Of a DNA stretch of 64,000 nt, positions 50,286 through 57,655 are shown in pieces. Position numbers and translations under genes: made by a program. The notes beneath the pieces are model-generated. The model had not been told where the DNA came from. It saw only the letters and a program-made list of their open reading frames with translations, and searched no databases. The DNA is from Clostridia bacterium (GTDB taxonomy: Bacteria; Bacillota; Clostridia; Christensenellales; Aristaeellaceae), in the NCBI GenBank assembly GCA_017469265.1, contig JAFUGS010000003.1, positions 1 through 64,000 on the forward strand, written 5' to 3'. The stretch's first letter is position 1, and the number at the start of each line of letters is the position of its first letter.

Positions 50286-51530
50286 GTGAAACGGTTTATT
50301 CCGGAGGAGTATCGGCCCCTGGCAAAAATGCTGATCGTCGTCAGCGCAATCTGTGTCCTGATGGTGGCCGCCCTGGTGTATCTGGATCGGATTACCGGCT
50401 TCCTTTCACAGCTGATGGGGATTCTCTCCCCCTTCCTGGTCGGCGCCGCCCTGGCCTTCATCCAGATGCCCATCGCCCGGCGGATTGAGTGGTTCCTGAA
50501 CCGCTTTCTTTTCCGGCGCCATCCTCACGGGAAGGCCGCCCGGATGCTCTCCGCCGGTCTGTCCATCGTGATCCTGTTGCTGCTGCTGGTGATCTTCCTG
50601 AATATTCTTCTGCCCCAGGTCATCTCCTCCGGCAATTCCCTGGTCCGCCAGGTGACCACCTTTGTCAATGAGAATGACGAAACCGTCAACAATCTCCTGA
50701 AGCAGGCCGGCCTCATCGGGGAGGATGTGGATCCGCTGAATTCCGTCTGGCAGAATATCCTGTCCTCCCTCACGAATTACATCAGCATCGTTCCTTCCGT
50801 CCTGCTGACCTCCTATAACCTGGTTTACTCCATTGTCTTCAAGACCCTGATCGGCCTGATCATTTCCTTCTATTTCCTGGCGGATTCCCGCCGGATCAGC
50901 AGCATCTGCAAGAAAACCACCTACGCTGTCCTGGAGCGGGAGCAGGCGGACCGTTTCATCTTCTGGTGCCGGAAAGCCAACCGCCTCTTCGCCGGGTTTA
51001 CCACCGGCAGAATTGTGGATTCCATCGTCATCGGCATCATCTGCTATCTGGGGATGCTGATCATGGGGCTGGAATATCCCCTGATCATCTCCGTTGTCAT
51101 CGGCGCCACCAATATCCTGCCCTTCTTCGGGCCCTTCATCGGCGCCGTGCCCAGCGTGCTGATCCTGCTGATCGTGAATCCTATCTCCGCCCTGAAGTTT
51201 ACCATTTTCATCCTCATCCTGCAGCAGCTGGACGGCAACCTCATCGGTCCGAAGATTCTGGGGGACTATGTGGGCATCTCTCCCCTGCTGACCATGGCCG
51301 CCATTCTGCTGGGCTCCGGGCTCTTCGGCTTCGTGGGGCTGATCGTTTCCATTCCGCTCTGCGCCCTGATCTACGCCATCATCCACACCGTTGTGGAAAC
51401 CCGGCTCGCCGCCAAATCCCTTCCGACGGAGACGGCGGCCTACGATGCCATTCCCGCGCCGGAGGAAAAGCCGGGAAAAACCGGTCTCGGCCTGTTCTCC
51501 CGGATGAAGAAGCTTGGCAAAAAAAGCTGA
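50286..51530 (+). CDS. AI-2E family membrane transporter
   Basis: A 414-residue polytopic membrane protein of the PerM/YdiK/TqsA family. Helices are visible near residues 15-60 (LIVVSAICVLMVAALVYL and FLVGAALAFI), 85-110, 165-200 and a bundle from 235 to 365. The family motifs GATNILPFFGPFIGAVP and QQLDGNLIGPKILG are intact. Substrates vary (autoinducer-2 export, ions). I chose GTG at 50286, 7-10 bp after AAAGGAGA. It is a monocistronic unit beside the integrase scar. Confidence 0.88.
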   Translation: MKRFIPEEYRPLAKMLIVVSAICVLMVAALVYLDRITGFLSQLMGILSPFLVGAALAFIQMPIARRIEWFLNRFLFRRHPHGKAARMLSAGLSIVILLLLLVIFLNILLPQVISSGNSLVRQVTTFVNENDETVNNLLKQAGLIGEDVDPLNSVWQNILSSLTNYISIVPSVLLTSYNLVYSIVFKTLIGLIISFYFLADSRRISSICKKTTYAVLEREQADRFIFWCRKANRLFAGFTTGRIVDSIVIGIICYLGMLIMGLEYPLIISVVIGATNILPFFGPFIGAVPSVLILLIVNPISALKFTIFILILQQLDGNLIGPKILGDYVGISPLLTMAAILLGSGLFGFVGLIVSIPLCALIYAIIHTVVETRLAAKSLPTETAAYDAIPAPEEKPGKTGLGLFSRMKKLGKKS

Positions 51531-51567
51531 CCCCTTTCGCGGCCGCGGCGCGGGATGGCTCCGGTTT

Positions 51568-52050
51568 TTATTTCCCCTCCCCGGTGTAAGGATTCTCCTG
51601 AAGCAGCGGATATTTCACCCCGTCCAGATAGGCTTTCAGCGCCGCCCGCTGATCCTCGGCAAACAGTTCCGGCATTTCATCTTTTCCAAAGAAGCGCAGT
51701 TCAAAGGATTCCTCGTCGATCCTTGGTTCCCCGCTGATGATCGACGCGGTAAACATGGCGGTAATCACATGCGCCGCGTCGCCATTGCTCCAGACCATGT
51801 CGTGATTGTGGAAGATGCCGAGGAAGCTGTCCAGTTTCACTTCCAGCCCGGTTTCCTCGCGGGTTTCCCGCAGCGCGGCCTGCGCGTAGGTTTCATTCAT
51901 TTCCACAAGTCCGCCGATGAGCCCCCATTTTCCGTTGTCCGTTCTGCGCTGAACCAGAATCTGATCATCCCTGATAATCAGCGCTCCGGCGCAGTTCAGA
52001 ATGATCTTCCTGGGCCCGATCACCTTCCGCAGGTCATGGATATAGTCCAT
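51568..52050 (-). CDS. Nudix hydrolase
   Basis: A 160-residue Nudix protein. The box reads GLVEMNETYAQAALRETREE followed by TGL, fitting GX5EX7REUXEEXGU. ILNCAGALIIRDDQILVQRR precedes it. The hydrolysed nucleotide cannot be predicted. It converges with the AI-2E gene. A degraded copy of its C-terminal 25 codons lies at 55455-55560, beyond the histidine kinase. Confidence 0.9.
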   Translation of the reverse strand: MDYIHDLRKVIGPRKIILNCAGALIIRDDQILVQRRTDNGKWGLIGGLVEMNETYAQAALRETREETGLEVKLDSFLGIFHNHDMVWSNGDAAHVITAMFTASIISGEPRIDEESFELRFFGKDEMPELFAEDQRAALKAYLDGVKYPLLQENPYTGEGK

Positions 52051-52091
52051 GCCGTTATCCCTCCATTCTGCTGAACTGGAACCTTTTTGGA

Positions 52092-52113
52092 AACGCTGAT
52101 TTATTCAAATCAG
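52092..52113 (-). terminator. Hairpin closing the histidine kinase unit
   Basis: A perfect 9-bp inverted repeat CGCTGATTT-ATTC-AAATCAGCG. On the minus strand it is followed by TTTCC only, so it is a weak terminator or a processing signal. Confidence 0.5.
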
Positions 52114-52259
52114 CGTGAAAGCGTTCCGCGTACTTTGTTGATTAAAAGGGAGGCCTGCCGCAGCTGTTCCACGATCCGCGACCGATTTTCATAGTCACGG
52201 TCCCGGAGAATCACGACAGATTCATCCTTTCCCGGAGAACGGCTCTGACGGATACGCAT
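52110..52259 (-). CDS. Small basic protein (49 aa) downstream of the histidine kinase
   Basis: A short frame beginning MRIRQSRSPGKDESVVILRD and ending LLINKVRGTLSR. It starts 34 bp after the kinase stop, with AAAGGA about 10 bp before the ATG. Composition is charged with one helix-like stretch and no membrane segment. The stop codon lies inside a 9-bp perfect inverted repeat (52092-52113, CGCTGATTT/AAATCAGCG), which could be the operon terminator. The family is unknown. Confidence 0.5.
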   Translation of the reverse strand: MRIRQSRSPGKDESVVILRDRDYENRSRIVEQLRQASLLINKVRGTLSR

Positions 52260-52293
52260 TTTTACAGGATCCTTTCCATCGCGGCCCCGTTTT

Positions 52294-55200
52294 TCAGGCT
52301 TTGATCAGGCTTTCAAGCGTCTCAAACAGCAGATCCGGCTGTACCGGCTTGGACAGGTGGGCGTTCAGGCCGGCCTGCATGCTGCGCTGTACATCCTCAT
52401 CGAAAGCGTTGGCTGTCAGCGCGATGATCGGAATGTCTTTGGCGTCGCCCCGATCCATGGCGCGGATCGCGCGCGTGGCCTCCAGCCCATCCATCTCCGG
52501 CATCCGCACATCCATCAGAATCGCATCGTAGAACCCTTCCGGGTGCCCGGCAAACAATTCCACCGCTTTCCTGCCGTTTTCAGCCCGGTCCGCTTCCATC
52601 CCCCGCATCCGTAGAACCATCTGCATGATCTCCGCGTTCACGTCCATATCCTCCGCCAGCAGGATATGCCTTCCGGCAAGATCCGCCCTGTTCTGTTCCT
52701 TCCTGGCGCGGAGATCCTTTCGCTTCAGCGCGGATTTGAATTCGTCCAGAACCGCCGCGGCGAAGAGGGGTTTCGGCAGGAAACTGTCCACGCCGGCCGC
52801 CAGCGCTTCCTCCAGCACATCATCCCAGCGGTACGCGGTCAGGATGATGATCGCGGATTCCTGTCCGATTTCGGCCCGAATCCGGCGCGTGGTCTCCACG
52901 CCGTCCATCTCCGGCATCTTCCAGTCCACAAGGATCAGGTTATAGGGCTGCATCCGGGCGCGGCGCAGCCTGACCATCTCCACCGCCTGCCTGCCGGAGT
53001 TCGCCATCTCCGACGCGATACCGGCCTTCTCCAGCACCAGCTGCGCGTGCTGACAGGCAATCGGGTCGTCGTCCACGATCAGCACGGTCATTTCGCCGGG
53101 GTTGATTTCTTCCTCGCCCTGCATGTCCGTTTTTCCGGAATCGGCCAGGGTTACCGTGACAAGGAAAGTCGTGCCGACACCCTTCTCGCTGGTGACGTCG
53201 ATATGGCCGTTCATCATCTCCACGATGCTCCTGGTGATGGCCATGCCCAGGCCGGTGCTGCCATATTTGTTCGTCGTGGAGGAATCCTCCTGGGAGAAGG
53301 TATCAAACAGCCGGGGCAGGAATTCCCTGCTCATGCCGATGCCCGTGTCGGAAATCGTAAAGCACAGCGTGGACTTTCCGTCAAACCGGGCGGTCCGCTC
53401 CACCTGCAGTTCAACCTTTCCCCCTTCGGGAGTGAATTTGACGGCGTTGCCCAGAATGTTGATCAGCACCTGCCGCAGCTTCAGGTTGTCGCCAATGTAG
53501 TAATCGTCCACCTCCGAGTTGAGCTGACACCGGTACTCCAGTCCCTTGTCCTGGCACTGGCCGCTGAACATGGTGTTGACCGCCTTCAGCAGCTTCCGGA
53601 AGGAGAACTCCTCATTTTTAAGCGTGAGCCGGCCGGACTCGACGCGGGACATGTCCAGAATGTCATTGATCAGCCCCAGCAGATGCTCGGCGGAGGCCCC
53701 GATTTTCTCCAGATACTCTCTTGTCTTCGGTGAAATCTCCGGGTCGTTCAGGGCAATGCTGTCCAGGCCGATGATGGCATTCATCGGCGTCCTGATCTCG
53801 TGGCTCATGTTGGACAGGAACGCGGTTTTGGCCTTGCTCGCTTCCTCCGCGGCCGTCAGCGCGTCGCTGAGCGCCTGCTGCTGCTCCATGGCTTTGCGGG
53901 TGGTCGCGTCCACGTCCACGAAGCAGGCGCCCACGCTGTCGATCCGCTGTTCACTCTGATCCCCGTCATATCGGACACGGGCAAAGCGGACGGTCTCATA
54001 GCTTTCCTTCCCATGGCGCTTCACCATGTAGGTGTAGGAAATCACCCGCTGCCTGCTCAGTCCTTCCCGGATGGCGTCCGGCTGGATGAAACGCAGGAAT
54101 TCCTCCCGGTACGGCTCCGTGATATACTGTCCGGCATAGGCCGTCACGGAGGAAAGATACGGAAAATGTTCTCCCACCGCGAAGCCTGGCGTGTCCAGAT
54201 CGGTATGCGCCTGGTAGCACACGCCCGCGTCCTTGTCCAGCTCCAGGAAATACACGCTCCAGTAGTCCGCGGCCAGGGCGGTGATCATTTTATCCTGCTG
54301 CTCCCGCTGGCGTTCCTCGTCCAGCAGCTTTTCCTGCAGGGCCAGGCGGTGCTCCAGCTCCTCCTGCTTCACCCGGCTGGTCGCCTCCGCGGTCTCCTGT
54401 TCCAGCTGGAGTTTGCTGTTTCTCTTGGTCTGCCCGATGATGAAGCCGAACATCAGCAGCATGGCCACCACCGTCAGCGCCGACTGGATGACGCTCCGCC
54501 GTACCGTTCCTTCTGAAATCGAGCTGATCCGCTCGCTGATGACGCTCTCCCGGATCAGGTAGGTAAGCTGCCAGTCCGTTCCGCTGACCGGGATATAGGT
54601 CAGCGTCTCCCGGATGCCGTTGAAGGTGAAGGAAACGACGCCGCGCGTGGCGGACTGGAATTCCCCCGTGAACTGATCATAGGAGTAGGGCTGCTCGAAG
54701 ACAGCGGTCTTCATGGCGTCCAGCAGGTTGTCCTCCATGGCCAGGCCGCCGAGGACGGAATCCGTCAGGGCTGTGCCATTTTTTGTATAGATATTGCAAA
54801 AGGTGGCGTTGCCGGTATGGGTCGTCATGGAAACGCCGGAGAGCATTTCCTGCATGTCGATGGCCATAAAGCATACGGACAGCTGTTTCCCTTCAAAGAG
54901 AACGCTGACCGGCGCCGCGATAATGACGCGTTTTTCCCAGCTTTCCGGGTTGAAGATGGAAATCTCCGGTTCTGAAAGCGTCCGGTAATCAAAGCTGTAA
55001 TCCCCGATGTTGTTTTCGACGCCTGCAGAGGTGTAGATCAGGCCCTCCGTGTCCACGAAGGCAAACCGTTCCAGATGGTAGAGCTGCTTCATGCGGGTCT
55101 GATAGGCTTCCAGATGCGTCTTGTCCGAGATATCCTCCTCGGTCATCAGGTCAATGGCCACCCGGATGGTCTGGATCTTTTCCCGCAGGTTGTCCTCCAC

Positions 55201-55383
55201 AACCTGCTCCCTGCGGCCTGCCAGCTCATCCAGGTACAGAAGGCTTACGGAGCGGACAGCCTCCTCCGTGTCGCGTCGGGCCTGCGTGCCCATCCACATG
55301 GTTCCGGCTACCAGGATGATGGTGAGCATCAGGCTTCCGAATATCGCGATGGTCGCGATATAATTCTTTCTGGCCGGTTTCAT
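52294..55383 (-). CDS. Hybrid sensor histidine kinase with two receiver domains
   Basis: A 1029-residue membrane sensor. A transmembrane helix (about 8-30, IATIAIFGSLMLTIILVAG), an extracellular Cache-like domain (about 35-295) and a second helix near 300-320 are followed by a coiled linker and a PAS-like region. The HisKA H-box is SHEIRTPMNA (about 526), with the HATPase motifs NILGNAVKFT, DTGIGMS and GSTGLGMAI. Two receiver domains carry phosphoacceptor Asp in LVDWKMPEMDG (about 820) and LMDVRMPEMDG (about 955). No Hpt or separate regulator is adjacent, so the output is unknown. I chose the ATG at 55383 (AAAGGGG upstream). Confidence 0.92.
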   Translation of the reverse strand: MKPARKNYIATIAIFGSLMLTIILVAGTMWMGTQARRDTEEAVRSVSLLYLDELAGRREQVVEDNLREKIQTIRVAIDLMTEEDISDKTHLEAYQTRMKQLYHLERFAFVDTEGLIYTSAGVENNIGDYSFDYRTLSEPEISIFNPESWEKRVIIAAPVSVLFEGKQLSVCFMAIDMQEMLSGVSMTTHTGNATFCNIYTKNGTALTDSVLGGLAMEDNLLDAMKTAVFEQPYSYDQFTGEFQSATRGVVSFTFNGIRETLTYIPVSGTDWQLTYLIRESVISERISSISEGTVRRSVIQSALTVVAMLLMFGFIIGQTKRNSKLQLEQETAEATSRVKQEELEHRLALQEKLLDEERQREQQDKMITALAADYWSVYFLELDKDAGVCYQAHTDLDTPGFAVGEHFPYLSSVTAYAGQYITEPYREEFLRFIQPDAIREGLSRQRVISYTYMVKRHGKESYETVRFARVRYDGDQSEQRIDSVGACFVDVDATTRKAMEQQQALSDALTAAEEASKAKTAFLSNMSHEIRTPMNAIIGLDSIALNDPEISPKTREYLEKIGASAEHLLGLINDILDMSRVESGRLTLKNEEFSFRKLLKAVNTMFSGQCQDKGLEYRCQLNSEVDDYYIGDNLKLRQVLINILGNAVKFTPEGGKVELQVERTARFDGKSTLCFTISDTGIGMSREFLPRLFDTFSQEDSSTTNKYGSTGLGMAITRSIVEMMNGHIDVTSEKGVGTTFLVTVTLADSGKTDMQGEEEINPGEMTVLIVDDDPIACQHAQLVLEKAGIASEMANSGRQAVEMVRLRRARMQPYNLILVDWKMPEMDGVETTRRIRAEIGQESAIIILTAYRWDDVLEEALAAGVDSFLPKPLFAAAVLDEFKSALKRKDLRARKEQNRADLAGRHILLAEDMDVNAEIMQMVLRMRGMEADRAENGRKAVELFAGHPEGFYDAILMDVRMPEMDGLEATRAIRAMDRGDAKDIPIIALTANAFDEDVQRSMQAGLNAHLSKPVQPDLLFETLESLIKA

Positions 55384-55454
55384 CAGGGATCCACCCCTTT
55401 TTTGTATATTCAATATTCCATATTTGACCATCCATCATTTCAAAATTATATCAC

Positions 55455-55560
55455 AGAAAGCCACGGTTCGCAATTCCGCTTCCCGAAGCAAGCAGCGGAT
55501 GCCTCACCCCCTCAAGGCAGGCTTTCATCGCCGCCCGGTGATCCTCTTTCTGAGGATTAT
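55455..55560 (-). pseudogene. C-terminal remnant of a Nudix hydrolase paralogue
   Basis: The minus strand at about 55485-55550 encodes KEDHRAAMKACLEGVRHPLL, closely matching the C-terminal AEDQRAALKAYLDGVKYPLL of the intact Nudix gene at 51568. About three quarters of the bases match over 60 bp. Nothing of the Nudix box remains. The two copies bracket the histidine kinase, suggesting an old duplication or insertion. Confidence 0.6.
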
Positions 55561-55605
55561 GCGTTCCGCTCGCATGCACGGAGAACGCTGAGCGTTTGTC
55601 CGCGT

Positions 55606-56277
55606 CTACCGGAGGGTTTTCAGGTACTGCTTATGCTCGTCGGAAACGCGGAAACTTTCGATCGCCTTCTGGATCGCCTTTTTATGCGTCCATGGATCAA
55701 GCCTGCGATCCTTGATGTAGATGACGCTCTCCTCGTATTGTTTCGCCAGCGCCATCGCAAAATACCACGCGACCATCATTCTGATATAGTAATCCTGGCC
55801 GGGAACCCTGGCGACCCACTCCAGATACACCGGGCTGAAATCCTCTCCGAGGAATTCGTTCATCAGCATCCGGATCCCGAATCTGACGGTGTATACATGC
55901 TCCGATCCCATCCATCTTTGGATCATCGGGAGGAGTTTTTCGTGGTTTTTTGAGAAGACCTTTGGGCTTGACTGATCGCATACCGGCCAGCAGTCCACAT
56001 ACGGCAGGAAGATTTCCACAGCCTTGACGCATTCATCGAAATCACGGATCATCGCGATCAGGAAGAAATGCACCTGGTTTTCCTCATAGTATCTGTGCGG
56101 AAGTTCCGCAAGAAACGCCTCCGCCTCTTCTGTTCCCCGGATTTCTTTCGCGATCCGTCGCAGATCAGACGTTTTAACCCCCAGCATCGTTTCCTTTGGA
56201 ATGCCGGGAACCAGTTTGCTTTGAAAGTCCCTGTATTTCTCGCTGCCGAATGCCGCAAGCCTTTCAGATACGCTCAT
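55606..56277 (-). CDS. alkD: DNA alkylation repair protein, AlkD family
   Basis: A 223-residue HEAT-like repeat protein of the DNA alkylation repair family, which excises bulky or positively charged alkylated bases. LGVKTSDLRRIAKEI, MIRDFDECVKAVEIFLPYVD, WPVCDQSSPKVF, and RWMGSEHVYTVRFGIRMLM followed by WYFAMALAKQYEE match the family. Residues 1 to about 102 are duplicated at 61432-61779. It is the complete copy. Upstream of it lies the repeated lysS tail with a terminator. Confidence 0.88.
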   Translation of the reverse strand: MSVSERLAAFGSEKYRDFQSKLVPGIPKETMLGVKTSDLRRIAKEIRGTEEAEAFLAELPHRYYEENQVHFFLIAMIRDFDECVKAVEIFLPYVDCWPVCDQSSPKVFSKNHEKLLPMIQRWMGSEHVYTVRFGIRMLMNEFLGEDFSPVYLEWVARVPGQDYYIRMMVAWYFAMALAKQYEESVIYIKDRRLDPWTHKKAIQKAIESFRVSDEHKQYLKTLR

Positions 56278-56333
56278 TTTACGGAATCCCCCTCACAGGC
56301 ACACATTGTCAACGGGATGGACACAATCAAAAA
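55972..56333. repeat. Direct repeat A, copy 1 (alkD 5' half and upstream)
   Basis: About 360 bp matching 61474-61833 in the same orientation, with roughly eight mismatches in the first 300 bp by eye (about 97%) and two single-base gaps near the end. It covers alkD codons 1 to about 102 and the upstream DNA to a CACAATCAAAAA element. Confidence 0.9.
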
Positions 56334-56538
56334 CCATTATAGCGTGAACCGGAAAACGCGCTTTTTCCAATCAGCGTGAAAGCATTCTGCCAGCTTCGTT
56401 GGTCCCGCGGGTATGCTTCTGAGCCCGGCGTCCTTTTTTAACCCATCTGAAATTGTAGCAGATCGGCTTGAAAATGGCAACGGAAAACGCGTAAAAGCCC
56501 CTGCACTGCCCGAATGGGCGTAAGGCTCGATTCATCGT
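56334..56538. other. 205-bp segment present only in repeat copy 1
   Basis: This segment separates repeat blocks A and B in copy 1 and is absent from copy 2. Its ends carry the 12-bp near-identical sequences CACAATCAAAAA (left) and CACGATCAAAAA (right). Deletion between them would give copy 2. No convincing gene is seen in it. Confidence 0.7.
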
Positions 56539-56651
56539 CACGATCAAAAACCCCGTCACCGGCGTGACTGGCTCCGATGGCGGGGTTTTATGATGCTTCA
56601 TTCTGTCTATGGGACTGCCGCTGTCCGGAATCGGACGGGCTTCATGGTGGG
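56539..56651. repeat. Direct repeat B, copy 1 (lysS tail and terminator)
   Basis: About 113 bp matching 61822-61935. It contains the lysS terminator hairpin and the last codons of lysS (minus-strand PTMKPV), here without the stop codon and with nothing of lysS beyond them. Confidence 0.88.
56545..56590 (-). terminator. Copied lysS terminator (repeat copy 1)
   Basis: A stem of about 11 bp (CCCCGTCACCGG with CCGATGGCGGGG) with A-run on the left and TTTT on the right. It is the duplicate of the lysS terminator at 61829, with a longer stem. Confidence 0.7.
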
Positions 56652-56928
56652 AAAATCCTTCGTTCTATTTCATAAGTCTACACAAGCCTGTGTATCCCTA
56701 TTTTTCAAGGTGTCCCGCATGGCCGTTATTATACAACTCTACGTAGTGTCACCTGCACAAATGCCCTCTATCAGGCTGTTTTTTGCAAGACCGAAATGCA
56801 GAAAGTTGCAGAGCGGTCATGTAGGTTGTTGCAGCTACAAAATGTAGGTAATTGCAGAAGGTCCATCACGGACGGGTAATCCGAGGCCCCACCGGCACAC
56901 ACGCCATACCGGTGGGGCAATCAGTTAA
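56652..56928. other. IS21-type end region, no gene
   Basis: No coding region is supported. Two copies of ATGTAGGTNNTTGCAG occur at 56819-56834 and 56842-56857, 23 bp apart, with a further TTGCAG nearby. Short repeated sites of this kind are typical of IS21 termini, and an istB remnant follows. I read this as the outer end of a truncated IS21 element. Confidence 0.45.
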
Positions 56929-57327
56929 TCAAAACGGCAAATCATCGCCGTCAGATCCTTTGGAAGGAACCCGGTCGGAAACGGGCTCATCAGGATGCCC
57001 GCGGTAGTCTTCCGGGTTTTTCAGGTATTCCTGGTATTCATTTTCCAGGAAACGCAGGGCATTAATGAAATCCATCGGGCCACCGGATTCAGTGGCAATG
57101 AAGTCGCCGTTCTCGTAGGGACTGTGACCGCTTCGAACCCAGCTGTGCAGAGCCTTTTTCTCTTCCGGAGTAGCATCAGGGAATTGTTTCAGATAACTCC
57201 GCATATCGCTCCAGTTCTTCCGACGGAATTCTGCTTCCCATTTCTTCAGCGTTTCGGCATCAACATGGTCGTAATCGAAATCATTGTATTCGGTTTCCCA
57301 GGGGCTGGTAAGCTGCTGCCTGCTCAT
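56929..57327 (-). CDS. IS21-associated accessory protein
   Basis: A 132-residue acidic, soluble protein of unknown function, starting MSRQQLTSPWETEYNDFDYD with a C-terminal low-complexity tail (SDRVPSKGSDGDDLPF). Its start overlaps the istB stop by ATGA, so it is translationally coupled to the transposition helper. It is intact. It is probably a third ORF of this IS21 subgroup, an inference from position. Confidence 0.6.
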   Translation of the reverse strand: MSRQQLTSPWETEYNDFDYDHVDAETLKKWEAEFRRKNWSDMRSYLKQFPDATPEEKKALHSWVRSGHSPYENGDFIATESGGPMDFINALRFLENEYQEYLKNPEDYRGHPDEPVSDRVPSKGSDGDDLPF

Positions 57328-57572
57328 GAGCTCACCCCCTGACGGCTGTTGGTCCGGGCAAAGGCCTGGTTAATACTGGACTCCCGGAGCCGGTTGTTTT
57401 CGCCGGGGAAAAGGATGAGTTCCACATGCTGGATCAGCCGGCCAATCAGTGCAGTGGTCATCCGCTTGTCATACAGGACATTCACCCACTGCGAGAATTC
57501 CAGATTGGTGTTCAGGACAATGGATTCCGGCCCGCGGACCTTCATGTTCGCCCTCGTGCCGGAGCATATCAC
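57324..57572 (-). pseudogene. istB: 3' fragment of istB (IS21-family ATPase)
   Basis: The minus frame has ESIVLNTNLEFSQWVNVLYD, then KRMTTALIGRLIQHVELILF and GENNRLRESSINQAF, the C-terminal part of IstB-like AAA+ ATPases. The Walker A/B regions and istA are missing; upstream DNA is the recD2 terminator. The element is therefore truncated and cannot transpose alone. Confidence 0.7.
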
Positions 57573-57597
57573 CGGGAAACTGGTGAATGAGGCGTAA

Positions 57598-57640
57598 AAA
57601 ACGTCACCGACGGCAGCGTCGGGCCCTGGGCCCGGCGCTC
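57598..57640 (-). terminator. Terminator of recD2
   Basis: On the minus strand nested GC stems (including CGACG-CTGC-CGTCG) are followed by GTGACG and six T, just past the recD2 stop. Confidence 0.65.
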
Positions 57641-57655
57641 TTTTCTTATGCTCCT

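Noticed and set aside
50087..50473. Minus-strand frame continuing upstream of the MFS fragment
   Set aside because: It overlaps the promoter and 5' end of the AI-2E gene and shows no transporter helices; the MFS similarity stops near 50093.
56590..56847. 85-residue plus-strand frame in the repeat/IS21 end region
   Set aside because: It spans the repeat junction and IS terminus, has no ribosome site and no family features.
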